Assembly (NCBI GenBank): GCA_025345505.1
Contig: JANVCC010000017.1
Location: forward strand, 1,244,315 to 1,308,314
Length of the DNA: 64,000 nt
Direction of reading: 5' to 3'
Origin: Todiramphus chloris collaris
Lineage: Eukaryota; Chordata; Aves; Coraciiformes; Alcedinidae
Positions 50,301-63,659 of this stretch are shown piece after piece; the first letter of the stretch is position 1, and each line of letters opens with the position of its first letter. The position numbers were made by a program, and so were the translations under genes. Under the pieces are notes generated by a model, which saw nothing but the letters and a program-made list of their open reading frames with translations, was not told the origin of the DNA and did not search any database.

Positions 50301-53300
50301 ATCATTTAATAGGCACATTGTACTAAAAAAAGTCACACTTAAATGAGAATGTAAAGAGCAAAAGGAAACACGTGGATTTTATTTTTGATGCAGCTCATAG
50401 TGTGATCAAACTGTGAGTTTTCTGAAAAATATAGGCTAGGATAAATAATAGATGCAAGGCATCCTAAGTTTTCAGAGCAAAGTCTAATACTATTGAAAGC
50501 TGTAACTCAATTCACAACATAAAAACAACAAACCCACCAACTCATAAAAAAGTAGCTCTAGAATGTATATGTTGGTATCACAGGAGATACCACATCCTAT
50601 AACACTGACACTGTAAATATGAGAATGACAAAACTGAGAGAAGCAATGGGACTAAGCTCATACCATAACAATGAAAAGCCATAAAGTGGGAGGGCAAAGG
50701 ATACTTATAGGAGGAAAGACATTGGAAAACAGAAAAAGACATGGGAGGACGTGAACCTACAGTTTAAATAAAATATATGTTGAGCAAAAGAGGAAGGATG
50801 AAGGATCAAGTATCATCTGATAATGCATCTGGGTCACCTAGAAACCCACTGAACAGTCTTGAATAAAATGCTATTACTGGGGGATTATTCTGTATTTCTT
50901 CATGTAGTATCACAAATAAAGAAGGATGACAAAACTGCATTTAGGTAAATGTGATTACGTTTGATTTTAAATATAAAATTACAATTGGAACAGCTGTTGC
51001 TGCTATTAAAAATATCAGCACATAAGGAAGAAAATATGCAAACCCCCAGTGTGACTATTCAGTAGTCCATTAACACATTCAATTTTTTTCTTTTTTGGTC
51101 AAGCTTTCAGAATACTAGGCAATTTGACATTGCCTATGGGATTATCAGCCATATAAATTCTTCACGTATCCTCTAAAGAGTCTAAAAGACAGTATAAAGT
51201 GAGCTATCCAGGTGATATATTTGCAAATTTTGCAAGGCTCTGAAAGAGGAAGTACAAAACAGAGGTGATGCTACTAGCACTGCCTTTGATTTAAACTTCC
51301 TTAATGTTTAGAATAAAGGTGCTTAGAATAGCCATTTAGTACTAAGAGATTAAATAACTTTAACAATATTTAATTAAAAATTTTAAATTATTATTTTAAT
51401 GCATTTGCATACCAGAGGATGTGAAAAAAAAAAAAAAAGAGAAAAAAAAAAGTAACCAAAAAAAGTTAAAAGGCATGTGGGATTAAAGTGAAACAATAAA
51501 ATTCAAGGGTCTTCAGGTCCTTGGAAAATAATTTAAATGTTGATAGGTACTGATTGAGAGAGGCACAGGAATTAACTGACTCCAAAAATAGGAAGTTTCT
51601 TTCTCAGGGGAACAATAGCTACGGACTATTTCTAGTAATTTCTTATTTTACAAGAATGAAGCCAAGAATTAAGGACCAACCTCTTAACAGAAGACTCATC
51701 TCACTGTTTGAAGCAGCCAAAGAAGACAAAAAGGGAGTAGAATAGTAGGAACTGAGGAATATCAGTATTAGCATTATGTACAATGCATATGCCAAAATTC
51801 TGGAAGGCACATTTAAACTCCCTTTCTATATGCTGAGGAGATCAATGTAATGAATATTTTATGTCCTTTTAGATGGACTATGAAGTCTAAATGACATTTG
51901 TGCCCATCTTATATCTCAAGCTCATATAGTGTCATACAATAACCATCTAGAAGATGATGAATTCATAGACTCCCAAATACTGTAATTGAAACAATATGCA
52001 TTTTATACAACCAGAGAAGAGGATAATGAAGCAGAAACATTTAATTAGGATTATTTTACATTATACTATATACTTGGCTGAGTAATTATGAGTTCTTATA
52101 TTTTATAAAATGAGACTGCTGTATTATCAATATTCTGCTATATTACCCATTTTATCACTGTCACAGAAATACAGCAATGATATCCAAAGCTGATTTGTTG
52201 GTAAGTCTTTCCACAGCAGGTCATGATGCACTTTTCCTAAGAGCTGGATGTTGACTTTGGTCTAGAAAGAGACTTGCAAAAATCATCAGTAATTAAGTAT
52301 TTCTTCTACTGACTGAATACTTAAGAAGCTCATGTTTGTTATTTACAGATACCTGCATACTGAATAACTGCATTCAATAAATTATTTCCTGCTATGCTTT
52401 TCTTGGATCGTTGGATAAGATTAGTCACAGCAGAAGTTACCTTCATTCTTTTAGAAAGGCAATCTATTTTCTTCAGAAACATAGGCATTCATTTAGATGA
52501 GAGAACTGCCTGAGAGTCTATTTTGAGTTGCAATGTTTTTTTAATCACCTTTTTACACACTTATTGGCTGTGGAAAACAGTGTAAATAAAGTGAAATTTT
52601 CTTATTTTATGCTTTGAATTTACCTTCAAACATATGAGCACATAAACAGATAAACGACATAAAAATTATATGTAATATGCTTAAATATAATCTGCCTATA
52701 AATACATACTTATAACACACATTTTAAGTGAAGGAAGGAAAGAGTAGCTGTCAGAAATTCACATCTTTCTGTCTTGGTAGAGCCCTAGATGTATGCATAA
52801 TGTAGAAATAATATGAATAGCATTGGTCCCCACTGTTTCTTTCAATTTACTTTATTGTGCTGCAGAATCAAACATTTAATTTAAACAATGCTATAAATGA
52901 ATGCCTACACTTGAGCAGGGAGGTTCTAATATAGCATCATGTATCCAGGAGCAAGATCTGCTGAAGGCTCCTGTTTAACTACATGTCAAATTTTTGGTAA
53001 TTGCATTCACAGGCAATGAAGTTTAATATAACTCTATTAACCTTAATAGAGATCAATATAGCTAAATAAATTAGAAGATATGGGTCTGTATATAAATGGC
53101 AAAATTTGTTCATGATTGACTATAAATTATATAACTTTGTGTATTAATATAGAACTCCTAAAACAAGTAAGATCAGATACCTTAGGCACGTCAGAATTCC
53201 CAAACTCACTTTGATACAAAAGCAAACTTTAGTTCTCTTGCAAGATTTTCATTGGGTTGCTAGTATCCCTACTCAATTTAAAGGTGTGGGATGAAAAGCA

Positions 53301-56300
53301 TATCCCATAGGGCAAGCTGAGAGTGACTTCAGTGCCTTAAATGAATCATTATTAATATATTTTCTTGTGAACACCTTGGTATTCTTGTCTCAGTCAGATA
53401 AGTTTAGCCACATGAAGTACAACTATTATCAGGAATCCTGGTATTGCTATCTTATATAAGGCTTTATCTATCAGCCAAGCTTCTTTTGTAGCAGTTGATC
53501 TAATAGTTTTAGACTTGATCATTGTGCAAAGATTGATATCAAATGGTTACAATAAAAAAAAAAAAAGCAAAACCCAAAACAGATTACAGTGCTTCGCTCT
53601 ATTTGGCATAGAAAAATTAATTTTTATTTTTGTTAATCATCAGTCTCTGAACCAGTTATGACTCTCAGACCAGTCCTTTTTAAATGCTTTTCCCCATGTT
53701 AGAATTCAGTAAGTCAAAGATAGAAAAAGAAGTACTTTGATCAAACGGGAAGAGGGTCATAACACTGACTAATCAGCACTTTTTTTTTTTTTTAGTTGCA
53801 GTAATTTAGTGCGAGTACAAGTGTGTGCATATGTTTTCATGTACTATTGGTACATATGTCTGTACTTATATACATACATATGTATGGTAGTTATATACAC
53901 TACCAATGGTAGGCTTATTAATATATCTTTTAAAGGTTTATTATGTTTTAAGTCTTTTAGCATCTTCACACATCTACCATTTAGTTAAAAACAACCAGTT
54001 ACCAGAGGAATGTCTCCTTGTTTCATCCCCCAGCATTAATGGTCTCTTCAAACATTCACCTTGTCTAAAGCTAAGGCTGGACAATATTACATCCATCTTC
54101 AGTACTGTGTGTTTGGTTTGTGGGTTTTTGGTTTTTTTTTAGGTTGACTGGACACCTGACAACTGCAGCTCATCTGGATTCTTTATCCGGATGGCACCAA
54201 TCCACTCTGCAATTATGTGCTTAATGCCTCTGAAAGCAAATTCACTCCTGATCTCTCCAGCTAGACCCGAGCTTGGGAGGTCTCTGCGTATCTTACTAAA
54301 ATCATTTGTTTTGGTGTCAAATGCTTATTCATATAGTTGAAGAGGCTTAAAAATAATACTTAAATTCCTTCTTTTAGTTATGTACAATTTGACTGATGAT
54401 AATTAAGGGCCTAAGTCTGCTCAAGCTAATTTTAATGGCAAAACCCCAATTAACATCACTGGAAAGAATATCAAGTCCTGGTGGCTTTGCTAGTGCCTAT
54501 TGTATACACACGCAGGAATTGCTTCATCCATCAATGACACTCAGCTGTCTTGGCCTGTCTAGAATAGGCATCATCACCAGTAAAATGTCATTTTATTATT
54601 TTCCTTTCAGAACAATCCCCAGACTTCTCACTGGATTTGTGGTTGTTGTTTTATTTCCAGAGTTATAATGTCCTTAAGTGTACATCTTCCAATTTCAGGT
54701 ATGCTGCTTTCTCTGGAAAGAAATAAAATAAAATTAATCTTTTCTGGAAATAGAATCCTATTTTCTTTCAGTGCATAAAAATAAATACAAATAAAGTAAC
54801 CATGCCTGATTATATGAATCCTAATGCTGGCAGACAAGGGCTTTATTCAGTTCCCTGTAGAGTGAGGATAAATATGGTCTGAGCATAATCTACATGTTGG
54901 TGTTCTCCTTACAGCATGGCAGAAAAAATTCTTCCCCATCACTCTGAGCAGCTATACAATTATGGATTTAGTCTTGCATTGAAGAGAAAGAGGAAAAATG
55001 TCCCGAGAATACAACCTGGTGAAGACATTCCCAGCTAGCCATACAGACTGTTGTTATTTACAGGAGGAGCTGCCGATGCTGATAATCGGAGCTGGTGGCT
55101 ACAGCTGCAGCCTTCAGTGAGGCTTAGGATGTTGCACATGTGAAGAAGGCATAAATACACTTTGCCCTTGCTAGAGACAGCTTTATATTGGAAGGACAAT
55201 GCAGAGCACCCTGAAACAGCAGAATGAGATGTGCCCCTCATGTGTGATCCCCAGTGTGGGGCTCTTAGGCAAGCAGATGCAACAGCTGTGGGGGAGCAGA
55301 TTTCAGGGAGGTGTCCATCAGAACACAGGTTGCAGGGTGAACCCATCACAGCAGCAAGCAGGACTTTCATTCTGTGTAAAGGAAGATTTGTTTTAAAATT
55401 GCAACAACTTTTACGGTTTTTTTTTTTTTTTTTTTTTTTAATTCAAACCTTGCTGTGTAATAATTGCCCTCCATCTGAAAATCAAAAAGGAGTTTTTAAG
55501 CACTCAACCTCAGCTCCACAGGGTTAGGTATTTTCACTTACTTTTCTGATGTCTATTTCAAATGTGGGTTTTTTTCTTTTAAACTTTGCTTCTTTACAAC
55601 AGAAGGAAACACTTTTGACTTCATTTTCTCCTTCACTAAATGAAAAGTAACACATTTAAGATTAACTGCATGTGAGGTCACGCAGAGCAGCCAACATTCC
55701 CATGACTTTGGACACCAGATGGTCTCTAGGAAAATATTATGACTTATCGGCACATTTTAGTCCCAGCTATAATGACTTTAGAGAAAATAGTGTGATATAA
55801 GCCTGGGATTTAAAAGGAGAGCCAAGTAGTGTATAAACAACCACACTTGAGTGTTGATGTCAAGTAATGTTTATTATTACTCATGGAGATGGGAATTTGC
55901 CATGTTCCTCAGCAGAAAAACTTCATTTCCAGCCTATCATTTAAAAGGTTTCTTGCAAAAGTTTAACTTGCATCATGATGAAAACCAGTCATAAAAGATA
56001 CTTCTTATTTCCTGATTTGATATCTCCTATTATTTGCTACTTATGACACTCATTTCAAAGCATGGTTCAAGACCTGAGTTTAAGATTAGTTACATATTTT
56101 CTAATTCCCATTTCTGTGAAATATAATAGTTACAGGTAACATTCAAATGGATTTGAGGGCTTATCATAGGATTTTGTGTCAATAAATGTAATTCAGTAGT
56201 ATGTTCTTCAATGCACATAGATAACTGAGTTTTCCAATATTGTGTCTGCCAAAGTATTTTTAAAGTATCCACTCAAATGTAGCAAAAAATGAAATGTATC

Positions 56301-56634
56301 CCTCACTTCAGTAAGAAATATATTATTTATAAAAGGTTGTGTTTGGTTCCTGTGTCTAATATTTCAGATTTGGTTACTCAGAAGATCTTTCTTTAAAGCC
56401 TTTTTTTAAACCACTCAAAGTTGCCTTAGGTTTTTTTTTTTTTTGTCTCATCTGAAACACAGCCATGGCAAAGCTGATTATCATATATTATGGAGCACTA
56501 AGTTAGCATTACCTAATTGTCTTTGAAGCTATTTGCTAGTTGCTTACGTCTGAAGAGAAATCTAAAGGAATAACTACTTGCTTTCTTTTTGGAAATCAAA
56601 TCAGAATTAATGGTGTAAAATTAAAAGATCAGAA
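44331..56634. other. Intergenic, no gene recognised
   Basis: AT-rich, with long homopolymers (T23 at 45131-45153, T23 at 55417-55439 and several A runs). I see no frame with family likeness. Noted separately are a possible LTR-like patch near 46617-46975, a short palindrome at 49075-49093 and an old repeat at 54400-54475. Confidence 0.65.
54400..54475. repeat. Old interspersed repeat, third copy
   Basis: GGGCCTAAGTCTGCTCAAGC, then TTTTAATGGCAAAACCCCAA and ATCACTGG, resembles the dispersed repeat I recall as GGCCTGATTCTGCTC ... CCATTGACTTCAATGG. It is the best of the three partial copies in the window. Confidence 0.45.
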
Positions 56635-56832
56635 TTAGATAAAAGGAAACTTTTCTTAGCAGACAAGCAATTAGGTAATGGAAAAATGCTTTCTACAGAT
56701 GAACCTGAGTCACTTTCATTAATGGTGTTCAAAAATAAGTTAGATACATTTCTTGGCTTACTGTGCAGGAACATCATGCTCCACACAGGTCATACCGCAT
56801 GATCTGAGAGATCCTCTCCATCTGAATAATCA
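56635..56832 (+). repeat. Very old CR1-like 3' fragment
   Basis: GGTGTTCAAAAATAAGTTAG followed by GATCTGAGAGATCCTCTCCA and TCTGAATAAT matches, with many changes, the CR1 pattern of TTTAAGACCAGG, GATGATCTCAGAGGTCCCTT and CCAACC. It is diverged, with approximate ends. Confidence 0.55.
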
Positions 56833-58118
56833 AAGGTTTTACAAGAATCAGAAATCATTACAGATCAGTGAGTATTCTTCATTATTGTTCAAATAGTATT
56901 TAAAGTAATCTCAGAAACTCTCATCTGGCTATGTAAGAACTTTCATAGTCCTTCTACACAAGCTGACTGATTTCACCAAGATTCCTGACATAAATAAAGG
57001 TGTCCCAAAATGTGGTATGTGAATAATACTAGTGGTACAGAGACAATTCAGAAATGGAAATTGGCCTGACAAAAAAGCATCACCATGTTAGATTTTGCCT
57101 GCTACCATCACTGCTTCTAATCACGAGATATTGCAAAAAAGTCTGCAAAGAGGTTACAGTTTAAATTTAATATATTGTCAATTCCTGCTATTAACTTCAC
57201 TTATGTGGTAATAAGTGCTATATTTGATAATATCCCATACATTTAGAACAAAATATATACTTCAGGAAAAAATGGGTTAATGGAGACTTGAGAACTTTTC
57301 CTATTCTTTTTTTAGTTTAAGGTCTCCAAGTTTTAGTTTAAATATCTCTGTTAGAAAGACTACAATAATCACAAAGAATAATAGCATTTCCTTCTCATGA
57401 CACTGTCATTTTTTTGTGAATATTACAGTGATAAAACAGAGTCAACTCTCTAAAAGCTTACATATCTGTTTTATTTCCTCAGGCTTTTGTACCTATAAAT
57501 TTTACTGCCTGGTACTGTACTTAGGGAAAAGAATTGTGTGTACTAAACTAGTTACTCATTCTTTGCAACTACTTAGTAAGTAAGAATTCAAACTTGGACT
57601 TCCATGTGAACGTGTAGTTTTTGTCTTTGGATTGGAGGAATCCTTTTTAATCATCTACCTTTCTGTGTTTATATAAGAGAAAGCTCAGATATATTTGCAA
57701 AAATGCGACCTTTTTTTTTTTCTTTCCATATTTCATAAGGTAGCAATTACATGACTTTGCACAACAACATCATTTTCTCGTGTCCATTTGTTGTGTACAG
57801 TAAGTTACAACTCAATTAACTCTTATAGTAGATACAACATGAGCAAGTTTTCACTGAAAACATATATTTAGCAACTGAAGAAAAAATCAGAAGCTTTACT
57901 CAGTTTTTAATTTTAAATTCAAGTTTGTTTTCTCATTTTTATCTGCCTTTCTGACTTCCAGGAGTGTAGGAGACACAGGAGAGTACATTCTCCTATGTAA
58001 AATGATGGGCTGGGTTTTGCCAAGCTAGAAAGACTTGTCTCATTTTAGTACTAAGAAAGTCCACTGCAACTTCAAATGACTTTCATTTATCTTGTTTCAT
58101 CATGTAAAAAATAATTTT

Positions 58119-58136
58119 TATATATATATATATATA
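58119..58136. repeat. (TA)n microsatellite
   Basis: About nine TA units. Confidence 0.9.
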
Positions 58137-59297
58137 AAAGGTTTTAAATGTTATATCCACAGTTGGAGCCACGTAGACAAGCTGGCACTGAAAGGAAACT
58201 GAAGGCGCAGTGAAAGACTGATTTTACCCAGTAGGAAAATCAGTTTGGGGGAAGTCAGAAATAATTTCATCTCAGACATCTAAGAAGACTGGTAACCTCC
58301 TCACACTAACTGCTAGCCCCAGTGGGACACAGGGACTTACTGGAAACTACTTCTCAAACTTTCCTTTCCCAAGTCCTACATTTCCTACACAGGCTTCACA
58401 GTCAGCCTCTCCATTCTCAGCACAACTACTACTTTCTGAGGGAAGACTGATGTCTCAGGCCTTGGTCTGGGGGAAGAAGCCTCTTCCCTTTTTTCTAGAT
58501 CAGCCCCAGGTTAAGAAGTCACTCAAAGCAATGAAATCCCCTATCGATAGATACTCTGTGCTTCCTGTGCACATACCTGCACTTTGCTTGCCCTTTTGTT
58601 TGTACAGCATAGGAAACTGCACCAAGAAGCAGAGTCAATGATGTTCAGTTGCTCATTAAACATGTTTTGCTTTGTTGTTGTTTTTTTTTGTTTTGTTTTG
58701 TTTTAAAGCTTGTATAACATTTTTATAGGCAAATGTATCATTTACATGTCTCTAAGAATGAGATATATTATTTGATCTATATTATGCACATATAATGCCT
58801 TGCAATACCTAGAGTTGCGGACACTAGCAACCTTGCTGAACCTATACTTGAACATGGTTGCTTCTACTTTATTTTCAATCTGAGGAAGATTTTAGGCTAG
58901 GAATTACATATGATTTCTTCAGTTGGGGTAGCAGTTCACCTAAGGTCATCCCTAGAGAACAGAGCCAAACAGTGCAACCTTTAAAGCACAAAGCTTAAAA
59001 GAGAATAGACCTAAAAGCAAGCATTCCAAATTAATTAAAAAAAAAAAGCCCCAAAAAATCTAAACACAATTCCTGAGTTAAAAAGTATTAAGCTAGAAGT
59101 AGTTTTAAGGACAAACGTGAATTACTTTCTGGTAAGCATATCTAAGGGTTTTTTTAAATTCCTTTTACACAGATTATGCTGGGACAGGTTGATAAGATCA
59201 AACAAAAATATTATTCATGTACTTATATGGAAGATTAATCTGAATCCAAATCTTTTGTTCCATGTTTAGAGTATAATTGACATTTTCAGGATTTCTT

Positions 59298-59351
59298 CAT
59301 ATGCATATATATACACATGTACATATGCATGTGTGCACATGTACGTGCACA
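59298..59351. repeat. Alternating purine-pyrimidine tract
   Basis: Fifty-four bases in unbroken purine/pyrimidine alternation, mixing AT, GC, GT and AC steps rather than one repeated dinucleotide. Such tracts can adopt Z-DNA or cruciform forms. Confidence 0.9.
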
Positions 59352-62296
59352 AAATTAGTACCCATAAATATTTAATAATTTCTATATTTAGATATGGATT
59401 TTCCATATAACAACACTTTGCAAGCTGTGTTTATGAAATTACATCTACAATGTAACCTGAAGCAGGACTGCTAATCAAGTAGGAAAAGAAACCATGTAAT
59501 ATTTGGTGATGAAAATTGCTTTAGGGTGACTGATTGTGCTCATCAGTCTTCGCCAAGTAAATCACCACTAAAAGATAGTCGATAATTATAGGATCTTTCA
59601 CTGTAACTGAATAAGAAGAGGAATAAAAATAAACTCTCTCAGCAAAGCTGTCCTCTTCAGTAAACACAGCAGTTTGCTTTGCTTCCAACATGTTGGAAAG
59701 AAATGTGGATAACGTGTCCAAGTTGTCTTAGCTTTCAGAAATATAATTCTTGTGCTGATTGAGCTAACAGTGCTAAAATTGGCCATTAAAACTAACGTAT
59801 TCAATGATCCTCACAAGCCATCTACAAACAGGTTGCAGTCTTACTAATTTCTTCATGATTCACAAAACTTTGTCAGCTTTAAAAGTGTAGCTACTTATGG
59901 CATTTTACAGCTTAAAAGAAAGGATTTTTTCTTTTTCAACTATTCACAAAATTCTCATATAAAAACAATTGTTCCAGGCCAGTTCCAGTGGAAAACAAGT
60001 ATTTTTATAAAATTATTTTTATGCAGATTATGATGAATAGATGTATATATAAATCATTAAAACAGTAATCTCAGGAAAACAAATTCACATGCTTAAGCCA
60101 CAGAAGTGTCACAAGAAAAAGAGTTAATTGGATTCTTATTAAAAGTATAGGACACCAATAGAGTATAAGAACCAATTCAGACCAGAACTTCTTGTGGGAA
60201 AGACAGAAGTACTAAGAACCGCAACAGGGCAATAGTGTGAAGGAGTTGCATCCATGCTGTTTGTGAATAGTATTGGTGAAAGTTATGCACAGCTCTAGGC
60301 ACCTGTTAACTTAGTATTTCATTTAGTGTGGACAAGTCTCTTGGCTCAGGCAAATGAGCAGGCCTCACAGACCACCCCCCAAATCCATGTCACAGCATCA
60401 GAAGTCTCAAACTGGGTCATTGCAATTACCATATCAATGATGAAAGTGGAAGCAAGTTCATACATGACATGTCAATGGTCCAGGCTACTGCTGTGCTTTG
60501 ACTGCTCTGTGAGCTTTTTGTAGAGTTTTAATGCCAATATAAGGTTCACTTTCAACACCTTCAGCAAATCAGGGTAAAACTAACCAAGTCTTTGGCCAAA
60601 ATCTGTCAAGGTAGTTGCAGTCTTATGGGAAAAAGTAAGCTGAAGAGACTACATCAAATTACGCAAGAGTATGAAATATATAATTTCAGCTGAAATATTT
60701 AGCTGAGAAATGAACTTCCAGACTAAGATGAAGTTCAGAGTGCACTGCAGGAGCTTCTTTGAAAGACGCTTTCTTGCCATCATTAAATTAATGGGGGATG
60801 GAGAAGAGAAAAAGTGCCATGTTTACCCAAAGCAATAGCTCCTAAACTTAGGAAGCAGACTCCCAGTAAGGAGCCTATCATGCATATCTAATTAACCAGA
60901 GGATACTTAAATACTGCAGTGATGAGTGCCACAAAAACTCTAGGAAAAAAAAGCTCTGAAAAACCTGCAGGCTGCATTTGCCCAACTTTATGTAAGTATC
61001 ACTACAAGATATTTTTATATATATGTGACTTTATTGTATAGTCATCCATTACAGTGAGGTGGCAAAACTTTCAAAACTTATTTTCTTAAACCAGCTTCAA
61101 AGGTTCCTACCACCCATTACATTAACATGCAGATAACATTTTTCTGGATGAATAGCTCACAGTGCACCTTTCTGTCACTCCATTAGCCCACTTCACTTAT
61201 GTATCATTCCTGAAGATGACAGGAGGATCATATACCTTATTCCCCACTTCAGAACAAATGTTTCTCTGCTGTATGTGGACCTTTTCTGTTTCCTCTTGGA
61301 ATTTGTAGCTCCTGAATTCTACCCTGAAGATAACACATCATTATGTGAGGGGAAATTTCAAGTAGTCATGAGAGATGTTTTCCACAAGTGAAATGTCTGT
61401 GGTAAAAATCTTCAAGAAGATGGACCCCTTCAGCCATTTGAACATTATGAACTGTATTGAACATTAAAGGCTATAGCATGGCTGATTCTTTTATATTAAA
61501 GTGCTGTTTTAATAGGTGGATGCAAAAATTTGTGCCAGCTTATTTCTAAGAAAGCTACTTCTCTGCTCTTTCAAGTTTTAATTTGTGAGTATGAGAAGAG
61601 TAAGGGACAGTTACTCCTTTTTTTTTTCTCTATGGGAGTTTAAAGCCTGTCCTTTCCCTTCAAAAAGTAGCAGGATTTCCTACTTCTGTATAGTCTGGGA
61701 TATGAAGAGTGATGCCTATTTCCCCTTTGACCTTGTGGAGCAACCCAAACATCATGTTTAAAAGCAATACCAGTTTTGACAAGACATTTTTTCTCATACT
61801 GCGTTCTCAACTGTCATTGGATAGAAGATCCTGGTTACTGCTTTTGGATGACAGCACTGATATCTTCTTGGAGGCACCTGTTCTGCTCTTGGGTTTCCAT
61901 TGCTGCTCACTGTCCTTTGTCAAAGCTGCTGCTGAATGTTGGGCCTGCAGAGAAGATATTTTGCCAGCAGTTTAATAGCTAGTGTACAGCTCAGATTTTA
62001 TTTTACTCAAAGGTCCATTTTCTTCATTCTTCAGCTAGCCTTTGATAGTGCTTAAAAGACCAAATTTCATCCTTCAAAGCCAAAACAATTTACATTTTTA
62101 GAGATCAAAACCCACAGTCTCTGAAGTCATTTCTCCCAGTATATACAGTAAGTGGTACATTTCCACCTGCGACAATCAATTATATACCCTTCTCAATTAT
62201 CAAGTTCATCCTGCTGGTATTGGCAAGTAAGTCAAAAAGATCATTAAGCCAGGCATCACTGGATGCATTAAAATCAAAAATTTTAATGTCCAACAG

Positions 62297-63659
62297 ATCA
62301 TAGAATCATAGAATTGTCAGGGTTGGAAGGGACCTTAAAGATCATCTAGTTCCAACCCCCCTGCCATGGGCAGGGACATCTCCCACTAGAGCAGGTTATT
62401 CAGAGCCCCATCCAGCCTAGTTTCAAAAACTTCCAAGGATGGGGCTTCCACCACCTCTCTGGGCAACCTGTTCCAGTGTCTCACCACCCTCATGGTGAAG
62501 AAATTCTTCCTAATGTCTAACCTGAATCAACCTATCTCTAGTTTTAATCCATTCCCTCTAGTCCTATCACTGCCTGACAGACTAAAAAGTCCCTCACCAG
62601 CTTTCTTGTAGGCCCCCTTCAAGTACTGGAAGGCCACAGTAAGGTATCCCCAGAGCCTTCTATTTTATAGACTGAACAACTCCAACTCTCAGTCTGTCCC
62701 CATAGGAGAGGTTCTCCAGCCCTCTGATCATCCTCATGGCCCTTCTCTGGACATGCTCCAGCACGTCCATATCCTTCCTGTAATAGGGACTCCGGAACTA
62801 GATGCAGTACTCCAGCTGAGACCTCAAGAGAGGGGAGTAGAGGGGGAGAATCACTTCCCTTGACCTGCTAGCCACGCTTCTCTTGATGCAGCCCAGGATA
62901 CGATTGGTCCTCTGGTCTGTGAGAGCACACTGATGACTCATGTTGAGCTTCTCATCCATCAGCACTCTCAAGTCCTTTTTTTCACAGCTGCTCTCAAGCC
63001 AGTCACTTCCCAGCCTATATTGGTGCTTGGGATTGCTCCGACCCAGATGGAGGACCTTGCATTTGGCTTTGTTGAACTTCCTGAGGTTGGCATGGGCCCA
63101 CCTCTCTAGCCTGTCAAGGTCCCTCTGGATGGCATACCTTCCCTCCAGAGTGTCAGCCGCCCCACACAGTTTGGTGTCATCGTCAAACTTGCTGAGCGTG
63201 CACTCAATGCCACTGTCCATGTTGCTGACAAAGATGTTAAACAAGACTGGTCCCAGTACTGATCCTTGAGGGACTCCACTTGTCACTGGTCTCCACTTGG
63301 ATACCGACCCATTGACAACCACTCTTTGGGAGTGGCCATCAAGCCAGTTCTTTATCCACTGAATTGTCCATCCATCAAATCCATATTTCACCATCTTAGA
63401 GACCAGAATGTCATGCAGGACAGTGTCGAAGGCTTTGCTCAAGTCTGGGTAAATGATGTCAGTTGGTCTTCCCCCATCTATTGATGTTGTGACCTTCTCA
63501 TAGAAGGCCACCAGGTTAGTCTGGCATGATTTGCCCTTGGTGAATCCATATTGGTTGTAGCCAATCACTTCGTTGTTATTCATCTGCCTCAGTAGTGCCT
63601 CCAGGAGGATCTGCTCCATGATCTTACCAGGCACAGAAATGAGGCTGACTGGTCTATAT
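62297..63659 (-). mobile_element. CR1 LINE, 5'-truncated, well preserved
   Basis: About 1.36 kb, reading on the minus strand from [16 protein letters not shown] in the reverse-transcriptase domain to the 3' end CAATTCTATGATTCTATGAT. It is the largest and best-kept CR1 in the window. The 5' truncation is within the reverse-transcriptase domain, so the endonuclease and ORF1 are absent and the copy cannot move on its own. It shares its 3' region with the 27 kb copy. Confidence 0.95.
62798..63634 (-). pseudogene. CR1 reverse transcriptase fragment
   Basis: A 278-residue frame of LINE reverse transcriptase, open upstream to the truncation point. Visible landmarks in order are [11 protein letters not shown] (start), [26 protein letters not shown] (catalytic Asp region), [17 protein letters not shown], the active-site box as KFDDDTKL where CR1 normally has FADD, and CKVLHLG. 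The frame ends at a TAG after LEYCI, where related copies read LEYCVQFW, so a CAG-to-TAG change probably cut it. Downstream sequence resumes CR1-like coding (FRSPYYRKDMDVLEHVQRRA). The A-to-D change in the active-site box also suggests it is dead. Confidence 0.93.

Larger units (their letters stand above)
56833..62296. other. Intergenic, no gene recognised
   Basis: AT-rich. A (TA)n tract lies at 58119-58136 and a 54-nt alternating purine-pyrimidine run at 59298-59351. Short frames show no family likeness and I see no RNA gene. Confidence 0.65.

Noticed and set aside
62940-63484. Plus-strand frames of 72-109 codons
   Set aside because: Antisense shadows of the CR1 reverse-transcriptase frame.
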